NCBI RefSeq assembly: GCF_031082405.1
Contig: NZ_JAVHJU010000066.1
Coordinates: 1 to 64,000, forward strand
Reading direction: 5' to 3'
From: Amycolatopsis sp. A133
GTDB taxonomy: Bacteria > Actinomycetota > Actinomycetes > Mycobacteriales > Pseudonocardiaceae
DNA length: 64,000 bases
A program made the position numbers and the translations under genes. Positions 53,524 through 62,364 of this stretch are shown here, in pieces. Every line of letters starts with the position of its first letter. Positions within the stretch are counted from its first letter, which is position 1. A model generated the notes under the pieces. The model was not told the origin of the DNA, did not search any database, and was given only the letters and a program-made list of their open reading frames with translations.

Positions 53524-53569
53524 TTGACAGGGAGTCCGCGATCGCTAACCTCGTCTGGGAGCGCTCCCA
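53524..53569 (+). promoter_or_regulatory. Cellulase promoter with exact CebR operator
   Basis: TTGACA at 53524-53529, a 16-base spacer, TAACCT at 53546-53551, then TGGGAGCGCTCCCA at 53556-53569 over the expected transcription start. That 14-base palindrome is the established site of CebR, the LacI-family repressor of cellulose use in actinobacteria that releases on cello-oligosaccharides. The promoter hexamers are by eye; the operator match is exact. Confidence 0.85.
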
Positions 53570-53597
53570 GAACGACGTTTCGCTCAAAGGAGAGCAG

Positions 53598-55199
53598 ATG
53601 ACGCAGCTGAGAAAGGCGTTCGGCCTGCTGGCCGCGGCCGTGGTGGCCGCGAGCGGGCTGGTCACCTTCGGCGCGACCGGCCAGGTCGCGGCGGCCGCCG
53701 GCGGTACGGGCACCGGGTACCTGCACACCAGCGGCAACAAGATCCTGGACAGCACCGGCGCGACGGTCCGGCTGACCGGCATCAACTGGTTCGGGATGGA
53801 GACCGACAACAAGACCTTCCACGGCCTGTGGTCCAGCCGCACCTGGCGCCAGCAGCTCGACCAGATGGCGCAGCTGGGCTACAACACCCTGCGCGTGCCG
53901 TTCTCCGACGACGCGCTGAAACCCGGCGCCACGGCGACCGGTATCAACGACTACACCAACCCCGACCTGGTCGGGCTTTCCCCGCTGCAGATCCTCGACA
54001 AGGTGATCGGCTACGCGGGGCAGAAGGGGATGCGCGTCATCCTCGACCGGCACCGGCCGACCAGCTCGGGTCAGACCGCGCTCTGGTACACCGCCGGCGT
54101 CCCGGAAAGCACTTGGATCAACGACTGGAAGACGCTTGCCCAGCACTACGCGGGCAACACCACGGTCATCGGCGCCGACCTGCACAACGAGCCGCACGCC
54201 GAGGGCACCAACCCGGCCGCGACCGGCGCGTGCTGGGGCTGCGGCGACACCGCCCGCGACTGGCGGCTGGCCGCCGAACGCGCCGGCAACGCGATCCTGG
54301 GCGTGCAGCCGAACTGGCTGATCTTCGTCGAGGGTGTGAGCTGCCCGAGCGGCGGGCTGTCGAACGTGTGGGACGGCGACCCGTCCAACGACGAGGACTG
54401 CGGCTGGTGGGGTGGGAACCTGTCGAAGGCGGGCGAGTTCCCGGTACGCCTGTCCGTGCCCGGCCGGCTGGTGTACTCCCCGCACGAGTACGCCACCTCG
54501 GTCTACGACCAGCCGTGGTTCAGCGCTCCCGACTACCCGGCGAACCTGCCCGCGATCTGGGACCACTACTGGGGTTACCTGTACAAGCAGAACATCGCGC
54601 CGCTGATGATGGGCGAGTTCGGCTCCACGCTGGCGAACCCGGTCGACAAGGTGTGGCTGGAAAAGCTGATGGCCTACACCGGGACGGGCGTCAACGGCAT
54701 CTCGTTCACCTACTGGTCGTGGAACCCCAACTCCGGTGACACCGGCGGCATCGTCGGCGACGACTGGACCACGGTCAACCAGGCGAAGCAGAGCATCCTC
54801 CAGCCCTACCTCATCCCACCGACCGGCGGCGGCGGCCCCGACCCGACGACGACCACCCCGACCACCCCGACGACCGGCGGCGGCACCGGCGGGTGCACGA
54901 CGGCGTGGAAACTGGACAATTCCTGGCAGGGCGGCTTCCAGGGCACGTTGACCGTCACCAACACCGCGACGAACGCCGCCAATCCGTGGACCGTCCTGTT
55001 CGCCCTGCCCGCCGGAGCCACCATCGCCAGCGGCTGGAACGGCACCTTCACCCAGACCGGAACCACGGTCACCGTGAGCGCGCCCTCCTACAGCCCGTCC
55101 CTGGGCGCCGGAGCGGCGGTGTCGCTCGGTTTCACCGCCAACGGCCCGTCGGGCGCACCTTCGGCCGTCAAGCTCGGCGCGGCGGCCTGCACCGCGTGA
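53598..55199 (+). CDS. Secreted endoglucanase: GH5 catalytic domain + CBM2
   Basis: 533 residues behind AAGGAGAG. Signal peptide to ~34. GH5 domain ~38-415 with acid/base Glu at E198 (ADLHNEPH) and nucleophile at E340 (MMGEFGS), also LRVPFSDD and YSPHEYA. Then a Pro/Thr/Gly linker (~418-440) and a family 2 cellulose-binding module (~441-533) closed by a Cys pair (GGCTTAWK ... AACTA). One oddity: the usual DxHRP-type segment reads ILDRHRP, as in other actinobacterial GH5 enzymes. It hydrolyses cellulose outside the cell and should be induced through CebR. Confidence 0.93.
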   Translation: MTQLRKAFGLLAAAVVAASGLVTFGATGQVAAAAGGTGTGYLHTSGNKILDSTGATVRLTGINWFGMETDNKTFHGLWSSRTWRQQLDQMAQLGYNTLRVPFSDDALKPGATATGINDYTNPDLVGLSPLQILDKVIGYAGQKGMRVILDRHRPTSSGQTALWYTAGVPESTWINDWKTLAQHYAGNTTVIGADLHNEPHAEGTNPAATGACWGCGDTARDWRLAAERAGNAILGVQPNWLIFVEGVSCPSGGLSNVWDGDPSNDEDCGWWGGNLSKAGEFPVRLSVPGRLVYSPHEYATSVYDQPWFSAPDYPANLPAIWDHYWGYLYKQNIAPLMMGEFGSTLANPVDKVWLEKLMAYTGTGVNGISFTYWSWNPNSGDTGGIVGDDWTTVNQAKQSILQPYLIPPTGGGGPDPTTTTPTTPTTGGGTGGCTTAWKLDNSWQGGFQGTLTVTNTATNAANPWTVLFALPAGATIASGWNGTFTQTGTTVTVSAPSYSPSLGAGAAVSLGFTANGPSGAPSAVKLGAAACTA

Positions 55200-55208
55200 C
55201 CTGCTCCT

Positions 55209-55237
55209 GGCTGCGGTGCCGTCAGGGCACCGCAGCC
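55209..55237 (+). terminator. Terminator of the cellulase gene
   Basis: Perfect 12-base arms 55209-55220 and 55226-55237 around a 5-base loop, 10 bases after the stop codon. Confidence 0.8.
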
Positions 55238-55256
55238 GGGGCCGGGACGCAGTGAC

Positions 55257-55272
55257 GTTAGCGCTCGCTAAC
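55257..55272. promoter_or_regulatory. GTTAGCG-CT-CGCTAAC operator upstream of the TetR gene
   Basis: Perfect 7-base arms. It lies 21 bases before the TetR start codon, overlapping the likely promoter. Same motif as 52462-52477, so the regulator probably represses itself and the carboxylase operon. Confidence 0.75.
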
Positions 55273-55293
55273 CTGCCGCTCTAATATGGCGAG

Positions 55294-55884
55294 ATGCCGG
55301 CGACCCCCACCCCGCTCGTGAACGGCGAAAAGGCGAACAGGCGCGAACAGATCCTGGCCGCGGCGGCGGAGCTGTTCGCCCACCACGGCTTCCACGGCGT
55401 CGGCATCGACGACATCGGTGCCGCGGTCGGCATCTCCGGCCCGGCGCTCTACCGGCACTTCCGCAGCAAGGACGCGATCCTCGGCGAGATGCTGAACTCG
55501 ATCAGCCGCTACCTGCTCGACGGCGGCACGGCGCGGGCGAGCCGGCCGGGCGAGCCCGACGACACGCTGACCGGGCTCGTGCGCTTCCACGTGGACTTCG
55601 CCCTCGCGCACCCCGCGTTGATCACCGTTCAAGAGCGCAACCTCGCCAACCTCACCGACGCCGACCGCAAGCAGGTGCGCGCGCTCCAGCGCCAGTACGT
55701 CGAGGTGTGGGTGCGCGTGATCCGCGAAGCGGTCCCGGAGCTGGGAGAACGGCAGGCCCGGTCGGCGGCACACGCCGTGTTCGGACTGATCAATTCGACG
55801 CCGTACAACCGCCATCTCGGTGACGACGAGCTCGCCGAACTGCTCTGCCGCCTCGCGCTGGGTGCCCTTCGCGCGGCCGGATGA
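55294..55884 (+). CDS. TetR-family repressor, probable regulator of the methylcrotonyl-CoA carboxylase operon (BkaR-like)
   Basis: 196 residues. N-terminal HTH: REQILAAAAELFAHHGFHGVGIDDIGAAVGISGPALYRHFRSKDAIL (~12-58), then an all-helical ligand domain. In M. tuberculosis the TetR protein BkaR (Rv2506) controls the accD1-accA1-fadE19 region. The same gene set and a shared operator motif here support an orthologous role. The shared 16-base site at both promoters is seen directly; the regulatory link is inferred. Confidence 0.88.
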   Translation: MPATPTPLVNGEKANRREQILAAAAELFAHHGFHGVGIDDIGAAVGISGPALYRHFRSKDAILGEMLNSISRYLLDGGTARASRPGEPDDTLTGLVRFHVDFALAHPALITVQERNLANLTDADRKQVRALQRQYVEVWVRVIREAVPELGERQARSAAHAVFGLINSTPYNRHLGDDELAELLCRLALGALRAAG

Positions 55885-55930
55885 CCCTCGGCGGATCAAG
55901 GTATCCCCACGAGCGCCGTCGTGGTGTTTG

Positions 55931-56437
55931 ATGGGGCACGTGGACCCGGATTGGAGCGAGCAGGAGCGCCGGCTCGTCGAGAAGGCTCAGCGCGCGTTGA
56001 CCGCGCTGAGCCTCGGCGACGACGCCGAAGCGCTGGGCGAGGTCGCCCCGTCGGCCGCCGAGCCCCAGGCCCGCGCGGACGAGACGAAGGCCCTGATGCT
56101 GCTGCTCTTCGGCGAGTGCAGCGCGATGGTCTCCACCCTCGGCGACGGGGGCAGCGCCCCGGTGAAGGTCCAGGTGTTCGACGAGGACGGCGAAGAGGTC
56201 TCGATCGACCAGGCCGACCCGCCGGTGCGGACCGCGGTCCGGACGCTGCTCGCGGAGGTGCACGGCAACACCGAAGCCGCGCAGGAGCAGGTCGAGATCG
56301 CCCTGGCCAACGCGGCCCCGGACGAGGTCGACAGCCTCGTCCTGCAGGCCCTGCGCTGGACGATCCGGCTGTCGGCGGAGTGCCTGGACCGCGACCTGCC
56401 GGTGGCCCCCTGGATCTCCGAGGCCGTCTCGGACTAG
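55931..56437 (+). CDS. Conserved hypothetical protein
   Basis: 168 residues, acidic, no signal or membrane segments. Mostly helical (RRLVEKAQRALTALSLGDDAEAL; VRTAVRTLLAEVHGNTEAAQEQVEIALANA; LQALRWTIRLSAECLDRDLPVAPWI) with one beta hairpin (VKVQVFDEDGEEVSID). The ATG at 55931 is taken as the start. No family recognised. It lies between the TetR gene and the convergent metX gene, nine bases from the latter. Confidence 0.65.
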   Translation: MGHVDPDWSEQERRLVEKAQRALTALSLGDDAEALGEVAPSAAEPQARADETKALMLLLFGECSAMVSTLGDGGSAPVKVQVFDEDGEEVSIDQADPPVRTAVRTLLAEVHGNTEAAQEQVEIALANAAPDEVDSLVLQALRWTIRLSAECLDRDLPVAPWISEAVSD

Positions 56438-56446
56438 CCCCGAGCG

Positions 56447-57565
56447 TCAGCCGAGCAGGTGCTTGACCAGGGCCGCGATCTGGCCGGTCTCGATGAGGAA
56501 AGAATCGTGGCCGTACGGCGACGACACCACCGACGGCTCCGGCGCACCCGGGATCCCGGCCGCGATCTCCGCCGACTGGTACAGCGGGTAGAGCCGGTCG
56601 CTGTCGACGCCGCCGATCACCGCCCGTGCCGTCACCCGGCCCAGTGCCGCCGCCACGCCGCCGCGGCCGCGGCCGACGTCGTGGGTGTTCATCGACTCCG
56701 TCAGCACCAGGTAGCTGTTGGCGTCGAAGCGGCGCGCCAGCTTGGCCGCGTGGTGGTCCAAATAGGACTCGACGGCGAACCGGCCGCCGCGCAGGGGATC
56801 TTCGCCGTCCTGCGCGGAACGACCGAACCGCTGGGCCAGCTCGGGCTCGCTGCGGTAGGTGACGTGCGCGATCCGGCGGGCGATGCCGAGTCCGGCCACG
56901 GGCCCCGAAGGCGCCGAGTAGTAGTCGCCGCCGTGGAAGAACGGGTCGCTGCGGATCGCGTGCAGCTGCGGGGAGGCCCAGGCGATCTGCTCGGCGGACG
57001 CCCGCGCGGTCGACGCCAGCACCAGCACCGACGCCACCCGCGAGGGCAGCGACACCGCCCACTCCAGCGCGCGCATCCCGCCCATCGACCCGCCGACCAC
57101 GGCCGCCCACCGCGCGACGCCGAGCGCGTCCGCCAGTACCGCCTCGGCCGCGACCTGGTCCCGCACCGTCACCACCGGGAACCGGCTGCCCCACGGCCGC
57201 CCGTCGGGCGAAGGCGACGACGGCCCGGTCGAGCCCTGGCAGCCGCCCAGCACGTTCGGGGCCACAACGAAGAACTCGTTCGTGTCCACCGCCTTGCCCG
57301 GCCCGATCAGCCCGTCCCACCAGCCCGTGCTCGGGTGCCCCGGCCCGGCGGGCCCGGCCGCGTGGCTGTCCCCGGTCAGCGCGTGCTCGACGAGGATCGC
57401 GTTGGACGCGTCGGAATCCAGCGTCCCCCACGTCTCGTACGCGAGCGAAAAGGCGGGTAGCACGCCACCGGCCTCCAGCGCGAGCGCGCCGGGGCCGGTG
57501 ACGAACTTCCGGCGGCCCGGCGGATCACCGATCCGCCAGGCGCCGGTGACGGGCCCAGCCGTCAC
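56447..57565 (-). CDS. metX: Homoserine O-acetyltransferase
   Basis: 372 residues, GTG start overlapping the metY stop (GTGA). Alpha/beta hydrolase fold with nucleophile S160 in VVGGSMGGMRALEW, NVLGGCQGSTGPSS (oxyanion/substrate loop), Asp in VDSDRLYP and His in YGHDSF near the end. It transfers acetyl from acetyl-CoA to homoserine in methionine synthesis. It is translationally coupled to the enzyme that uses its product. Confidence 0.93.
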   Translation of the reverse strand: MTAGPVTGAWRIGDPPGRRKFVTGPGALALEAGGVLPAFSLAYETWGTLDSDASNAILVEHALTGDSHAAGPAGPGHPSTGWWDGLIGPGKAVDTNEFFVVAPNVLGGCQGSTGPSSPSPDGRPWGSRFPVVTVRDQVAAEAVLADALGVARWAAVVGGSMGGMRALEWAVSLPSRVASVLVLASTARASAEQIAWASPQLHAIRSDPFFHGGDYYSAPSGPVAGLGIARRIAHVTYRSEPELAQRFGRSAQDGEDPLRGGRFAVESYLDHHAAKLARRFDANSYLVLTESMNTHDVGRGRGGVAAALGRVTARAVIGGVDSDRLYPLYQSAEIAAGIPGAPEPSVVSSPYGHDSFLIETGQIAALVKHLLG

Positions 57566-58866
57566 AGTTCCGCCTTGGCCGCCCGGAATCCGGCCTCCAG
57601 GTCGGCCTTGAGGTCCTCGATGCCTTCCAGCCCGACGGCGAGCCGGACCAGCCCCGGCGTGACGCCGCTGGAGAGCTGCTCCGCCGGCGTCAGCTGGCTG
57701 TGCGTGGTCGACGCCGGGTGCACGATCAGGCTGCGGACGTCGCCGATGTTCACCAGCTGGCTGTGCAGCTCGGTGCCGTCGACGAACTTGCGGCCCGCCT
57801 CGACGCCGCCGCGCAGGTCGAAGGACAGGACCGCGCCCGCGCCGCGCGGGAGGTACTTCTGCGCGTTGGCGTAGTGCGGGCTCGACGGGAGGCCGGCGTA
57901 GTAGACCTTCTCGACCTCGTCGCGCTGTTCGAGCCACGTGGCCAGCGCCTGCGCGTTCGCCACGTGCCGCTCGAGACGCAGTGACAGCGTCTCGATGCCC
58001 TGCAGGATCAGGAAGCTGTTCAACGGCGCGATCGCCGCGCCGGTGTCGCGGAGGATCTGGACGCGCGCCTTCGCCGCGTAGGCACCCGGCCCGAGCGCTT
58101 CCCAGTACTTCAGGCCGTGGTAGCTCGGGTCCGGCTCGTTGAAGCCGGGGAACTTCGCCGGGTCCTGGCCGAAGTCGAACGTGCCGCCGTCGACCAGCAC
58201 GCCGGCCACCGTCGTCCCGTGGCCGCCGAGGTACTTCGTCGCCGAGTGCACGACGACGTCGGCGCCGTGCTCGATCGGGCGCAGCAGGTACGGCGTCGGC
58301 ACGGTGTTGTCGACGACGAGCGGGACGCCGGCCTCGTGCGCGACGTCGGCGACGCCCCGGATGTCGAGGACGTTGCTGCCCGGGTTGGCCAGCGTCTCGG
58401 CGAAGAACAGCTTGGTGTTCGGCCGGACCGCGGCGCGCCACTGCTCCAGGTCGTCCTGGTCCTCGATGAAGGTGACCTCGACGCCGAGCTTCGGCAGCGT
58501 GTAGTGGAAGAGGTTGTAGGTGCCGCCGTAGAGCGAGGGGCTCGAGACGAAGTGGTCGCCCGCGCCGGCGAGGTTCAGGATCGCCGCCGTGGTCGCGGCC
58601 GAGCCGGACGCGAACGCGAGCGCCGCGACACCGCCTTCGAGCGCGGCGAGCCGCTGCTCCAGCACGTCCTGGGTGGGGTTCATGATCCGCGTGTAGATGT
58701 TGCCGGGCTCGGCCAGGCTGAACAGGTCGGCGCCGTGCTGGCTGTCGCGGAAGACGTACGACGTCGTCTGGTAGATCGGCGTCGCCCGCGCTCCCGTGGC
58801 CGGGTCCGGCGCGGCACCCGCGTGGATCTGCTTGGTCTCGAAGGACCACGCCGAATTCTCGGCCAT
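57562..58866 (-). CDS. metY: O-acetylhomoserine aminocarboxypropyltransferase (sulfhydrylase)
   Basis: 434 residues. Cys/Met-metabolism PLP enzyme: PLP Lys at K211 in HSATKYLGGHG, ETLANPGSNVLDI, and VHPASTTHSQL in the C-terminal domain. It converts O-acetylhomoserine and sulfide to homocysteine. Operon metY-metX. The 160-base upstream region was examined for a SAM-IV or SAM-II riboswitch; only a 7-pair hairpin was found (58891-58917). Confidence 0.93.
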   Translation of the reverse strand: MAENSAWSFETKQIHAGAAPDPATGARATPIYQTTSYVFRDSQHGADLFSLAEPGNIYTRIMNPTQDVLEQRLAALEGGVAALAFASGSAATTAAILNLAGAGDHFVSSPSLYGGTYNLFHYTLPKLGVEVTFIEDQDDLEQWRAAVRPNTKLFFAETLANPGSNVLDIRGVADVAHEAGVPLVVDNTVPTPYLLRPIEHGADVVVHSATKYLGGHGTTVAGVLVDGGTFDFGQDPAKFPGFNEPDPSYHGLKYWEALGPGAYAAKARVQILRDTGAAIAPLNSFLILQGIETLSLRLERHVANAQALATWLEQRDEVEKVYYAGLPSSPHYANAQKYLPRGAGAVLSFDLRGGVEAGRKFVDGTELHSQLVNIGDVRSLIVHPASTTHSQLTPAEQLSSGVTPGLVRLAVGLEGIEDLKADLEAGFRAAKAEL

Positions 58867-58890
58867 CGGTTTTCTCCTTGCGGCTCAAGG

Positions 58891-58917
58891 GCTTCGTGAG
58901 GGCTGCCGGGACGAAGC
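58891..58917 (-). other. Hairpin in the metY leader
   Basis: GCTTCGT at 58891-58897 and ACGAAGC at 58911-58917 pair around a 13-base loop, 24 bases before the metY start codon. It does not match a SAM riboswitch pattern that I know. It might affect translation or be chance. Confidence 0.25.
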
Positions 58918-58972
58918 TACTTGCGCCGAACGGCCTACCCAACCCGTCCCACCTCCTGGGAGCGGAGTCGCC

Positions 58973-59002
58973 TTGTCAAGTAAATCTCTCTGTGTCTAAG
59001 AT
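58973..59002 (+). promoter_or_regulatory. Promoter of the flavin monooxygenase gene
   Basis: TTGTCA at 58973-58978 and TAAGAT at 58997-59002 with an 18-base spacer, in a distinctly AT-rich patch. Start codons of the monooxygenase follow 25-40 bases later. An imperfect inverted repeat (ATCTC..GTGT / ACAC..GAGAT around 58984-59019) surrounds the -10 and could be an operator. Confidence 0.5.
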
Positions 59003-59041
59003 ATTCGCACACGGAGATTCACAGATATGGAGGTAGTCGTG

Positions 59042-60589
59042 GTGGAGCGGGTGCAGGTGCTGGTCGTCGGCGCTGGGCTGGGTGGACTGTCGGCGGCGTT
59101 GTTCCTGGCGCAGGCGGGGGTGGACGTGCTGGCCGTCGAGCGGCACGCGGGGACGTCGGTCCACCCGCGCGCCGCCGGGCAGAACTGGCGCACGATGGAG
59201 TTGTTCCACTGGGCGGGAATCGACCGCGAGGTGCGGGCGGCGAGCCCGCGGGCGTCGCAGGGGCTGCGGATCACCGTCGCGACCAGCCTGGCCGGCCGGG
59301 TGCTGCACCGGCTCGTCGAGGACGGCAGCGAGTTCGACGTCTCGGCCTCGACGACGCTGCCCGCCGCCATGGCCGGCCAGGACGTCGTGGAGCCGATCCT
59401 GCTGGCGCACGCGGAAAAGGCCGGCGCGCGGGTGGCGTTCCGGACCGAACTGACCGGCCTCACCCAGGACGACGACGGCGTCACCGCGACGCTGCGCCAC
59501 CGCGAGTCCGGCGAGGAAACCGTGGTGCACGCGGACTACGTCGTCGCCGCCGACGGCGGGCGCAGCGGGATCCGGGAGCGGCTCGGCATCGGGACCACCG
59601 GGGTGGACGCGCTGAGCCACTGCCTCGGCGTGGTGTTCGACGCCGACCTCGGCGACCGCGTCCAGGCGGGGGTGGCCGACCTGTTCTACCTGCAGCACCC
59701 GGACTTCACCGCCGGGTTCGTCACCACCGACGTGCCGAACCGGTACGTCTTCGCCCCGGACTACTTCCCCGACCGCGGCGAACGCCCGGCCGACTTCACA
59801 CACGACCGGCTCGTGGCGATGATCCGCGCCGCCACCGACCTGCCGGAACTGGACCCGGAGATCGTCTGGACCGGCTCGTGGGAAGTTGCCGCGCGGCTCT
59901 CCGACCGGTTCCGCTCCGGGCGGGTCTTCCTGGTCGGCGACGCGGCGAAGGTGACCCCGCCGACCGGCGGGATGGGCGGCAACACGGCGGTCGGCGACGC
60001 CGCGGACATCGCGTGGAAGCTCGCCGCGGTGCTGCGCGGCGAAGCGGGGCCGGCGCTGCTCGACACCTACGAAGCCGAGCGGAAGCCGATCGCGCGGATG
60101 GTCGTCGACACGTCGCTGCACAACATGAAGCAGCGCATGCACCCCGATCTCGACGTCTCCGGGCTGACGAAGGCCGAAGACCAGCTCGCGATCCTCCTCG
60201 GGTTCCGCTACCGCTCGACGGCGGTGCTCCCGGAGGAGCCGGACGACGGCGAGCGCGTCGAGGACGTGGCGTCCCCGACCGGGCGGCCCGGCTTCCGGGC
60301 GCCGAGCCTGGAGTCCACTGTGGACCTCTTCGGGCACTCGTGGGTGCTGCTGTGCGCCACCGACGGCACGCGGTGGCAGCCGGCCGCGGCGGACATCGCG
60401 GCGGAGCTGGGCGTCCGCCTCGACAGCCACGTGCTCGACGACGACGTCTTCGCCGCTCGTTACGGCCTGTCGGCGGGCGGCGCTTCGCTGGTGCGGCCCG
60501 ACGGCATCGTCGCGTGGCGGTCCCCGGAACCGGCCGGGGACCCCGCCGGCGAGCTGTGGCGGGTCCTGACGGCGGTGTTGTCCCGTTAG
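59042..60589 (+). CDS. FAD-dependent aromatic monooxygenase (PheA/TfdB group)
   Basis: 515 residues from the GTG at 59042, six bases after GGAGGT; an ATG at 59027 would add five residues. GAGLGGLSAAL (FAD GxGxxG) at the N terminus, the DG motif VVAADGGRSGIRERLG, and GDAAKVTPPTGGMGGNTAVGDAADIAWKLAAV (second FAD motif). The ~150-residue C-terminal thioredoxin-like domain is that of phenol-hydroxylase/polyketide-oxygenase relatives. It hydroxylates an aromatic substrate with NAD(P)H and O2. No polyketide genes are near, so a catabolic or resistance role is possible. Confidence 0.88.
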   Translation: MERVQVLVVGAGLGGLSAALFLAQAGVDVLAVERHAGTSVHPRAAGQNWRTMELFHWAGIDREVRAASPRASQGLRITVATSLAGRVLHRLVEDGSEFDVSASTTLPAAMAGQDVVEPILLAHAEKAGARVAFRTELTGLTQDDDGVTATLRHRESGEETVVHADYVVAADGGRSGIRERLGIGTTGVDALSHCLGVVFDADLGDRVQAGVADLFYLQHPDFTAGFVTTDVPNRYVFAPDYFPDRGERPADFTHDRLVAMIRAATDLPELDPEIVWTGSWEVAARLSDRFRSGRVFLVGDAAKVTPPTGGMGGNTAVGDAADIAWKLAAVLRGEAGPALLDTYEAERKPIARMVVDTSLHNMKQRMHPDLDVSGLTKAEDQLAILLGFRYRSTAVLPEEPDDGERVEDVASPTGRPGFRAPSLESTVDLFGHSWVLLCATDGTRWQPAAADIAAELGVRLDSHVLDDDVFAARYGLSAGGASLVRPDGIVAWRSPEPAGDPAGELWRVLTAVLSR

Positions 60590-60643
60590 CCGCCCTGACG
60601 ACCCTACCGAGCCATTCCCCGGTTCCTCGGCGAGAATGCTCCC

Positions 60644-62200
60644 GTGGTTTCGGTGCGCAACGTGGTCGACCGGGTGGGGCCGACGCTGCTCCACGCGCTC
60701 CAGGTGCCCGAAGACTCGCCCGCGGTCGCCGACGTCGTCATCGCCGAACCCGGCGGTGCCCTCACCCTGGCCGCCGGCGACCTCGTCCTCGGCGTTGCCA
60801 CGACCGGGCCCGAAGACGCCGCCGAACTGGTGAAGCAGAGCGCCGCACAGGGCGCCGCCGCCGTCCTGCTCAAGCCGCCGCTGGCCGCAAAACCGGCGGT
60901 GAAGCGGGCCGCGAAGGCCAGCGGGATCGCGCTGATCCAGGTGCACGCCGCGACGTCGTGGGCACAGCTGGTCTGGCTGCTGCGGACCGTCCTCGACGCC
61001 CTCGCCGACGAGTCGGAGGACCTCGACCCCGGGTCCGGCGACCTGTTCCGGCTCGCCGACGCCGTCGCAAGCGTCGTCGACGCGCCGGTGACCATCGAGG
61101 ACACCAACTCGCGCGTGCTCGCCTACTCCGCGCGCCAGGACCTGACCGACCCCGCCCGCGTCGCCACGATCATGGGCCGCCGCATCCCCGACGACGTGCT
61201 CGCGCGGTTCCGGTCGCGCGGGGTGTTCCGGGAGCTCTCCCGCGGCCGGCAGACGATCTTCGTCCCGGCGCAGCGCGACGGCACGCTGCCGCGGCTGATC
61301 GTGCCGATCCGGATGGGCGGCGAGCTGCTCGGGTCGATGTGGGCGGTGGTCGCCGGGCCCGTGTCCGACGAGCGCGCGGCCGCGTTCGCCGACGCCGCCC
61401 CCGTCGTCGCGCTGCACCTGCTGCGGCGCCGCGCGCACACCGACGCGCAGCGCCGCGCGTCGGCCGAGCTGCTGCGCACGGTGCTCGAAGGCCGCGCGAA
61501 CCCGCGCAAGGCGATGGCGGAGCTGGACCTGTCCGACGAGCCGCACCGCGTGGTCGTCATCGAGGTCACCGGCGGCGACGGGCGCGACGCCGAAGGGCTG
61601 CGGCTCGCCCTGCTCGAACGGATCTCCCAGGGCATCGGCAGCCGTCCGGTGGCGACCGAGCTCGCCGGGCTGCTCTACGCCGTGGTGCCCGACCGGCCGG
61701 GGCCGGGCGGCTGGGCCGAGCTGCGGCAGGCCCTGGAAGCGCAGCCGGCGTCCCGGCGCGGTGGCGCCCCGCGCGCGGCGGCGGGCGCACCCGCCGAGAT
61801 CGGCGACCTCTCGGTGTCCCGCGCCCAGGCCGACGAAGCCCTCGGCCTGCTGCGCGCCGAAATCCTCGGCGAGCGCGTGATCGCCTTCGACGAGGCCTGG
61901 ACGGCGTTGACGCTGCACCGCGGCGCGACGGCGGCGGCCGCGGCCAAGGTCGCCGACCTCGGTCCGCTGAGCACGCTGCGCGCGCACGACGAAGCGGGCA
62001 AAGCGGGCTACGTCGAGACGCTCTACGAGTGGCTGCGGCACCCCGGCGACCCGCGGGCGGCGGCGCGGGAGCTGCGGATCCACCCGAACACCCTGCGGTA
62101 CCGGATGCGGAAGCTGCTCGAGCTGGTGCCGCTGGACCTCGACGACCCCGACGTCCGGCTGGCGCTGCTCACCCAGCTGGTCGCCATCCGCTGGAGCTGA
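60644..62200 (+). CDS. PucR-family transcriptional regulator
   Basis: 518 residues, GTG start. N-terminal PucR-type ligand domain (~1-115), a GAF-like centre (APVTIEDTNSRVLAYSA ... RLIVPIRMGGELLGSMWAV) and a C-terminal PucR HTH (RELRIHPNTLRYRMRKLLELV). Members control catabolic genes for purines, amino acids and other nitrogen sources. The flavin monooxygenase 54 bases upstream runs in the same direction and could be co-regulated. Confidence 0.88.
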   Translation: MVSVRNVVDRVGPTLLHALQVPEDSPAVADVVIAEPGGALTLAAGDLVLGVATTGPEDAAELVKQSAAQGAAAVLLKPPLAAKPAVKRAAKASGIALIQVHAATSWAQLVWLLRTVLDALADESEDLDPGSGDLFRLADAVASVVDAPVTIEDTNSRVLAYSARQDLTDPARVATIMGRRIPDDVLARFRSRGVFRELSRGRQTIFVPAQRDGTLPRLIVPIRMGGELLGSMWAVVAGPVSDERAAAFADAAPVVALHLLRRRAHTDAQRRASAELLRTVLEGRANPRKAMAELDLSDEPHRVVVIEVTGGDGRDAEGLRLALLERISQGIGSRPVATELAGLLYAVVPDRPGPGGWAELRQALEAQPASRRGGAPRAAAGAPAEIGDLSVSRAQADEALGLLRAEILGERVIAFDEAWTALTLHRGATAAAAAKVADLGPLSTLRAHDEAGKAGYVETLYEWLRHPGDPRAAARELRIHPNTLRYRMRKLLELVPLDLDDPDVRLALLTQLVAIRWS

Positions 62201-62364
62201 TGGGCCGTTCGGCCCAGCGTCCGGCTTATGCGTTACTCCGCATGGATCGCGCCGATCGTTCGGATTGTCTTTTCCAGCCGAAAGATGGTGGATTCGGGGG
62301 GTCGTGTGCCGCATTTTCTCTTCACCACCCCGGGTAGCCGGGTCGTTGCAAGAGGAGTTCCGCC

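Noticed and set aside
58867..59041. SAM-II/SAM-IV riboswitch before metY
   Set aside because: The conserved core elements could not be found by eye; only a short hairpin is present.
58976..62314. A 1112-residue minus-strand frame
   Set aside because: Antisense to the monooxygenase and PucR genes, with typical shadow composition (Arg, Gly, His, Glu, Asp).
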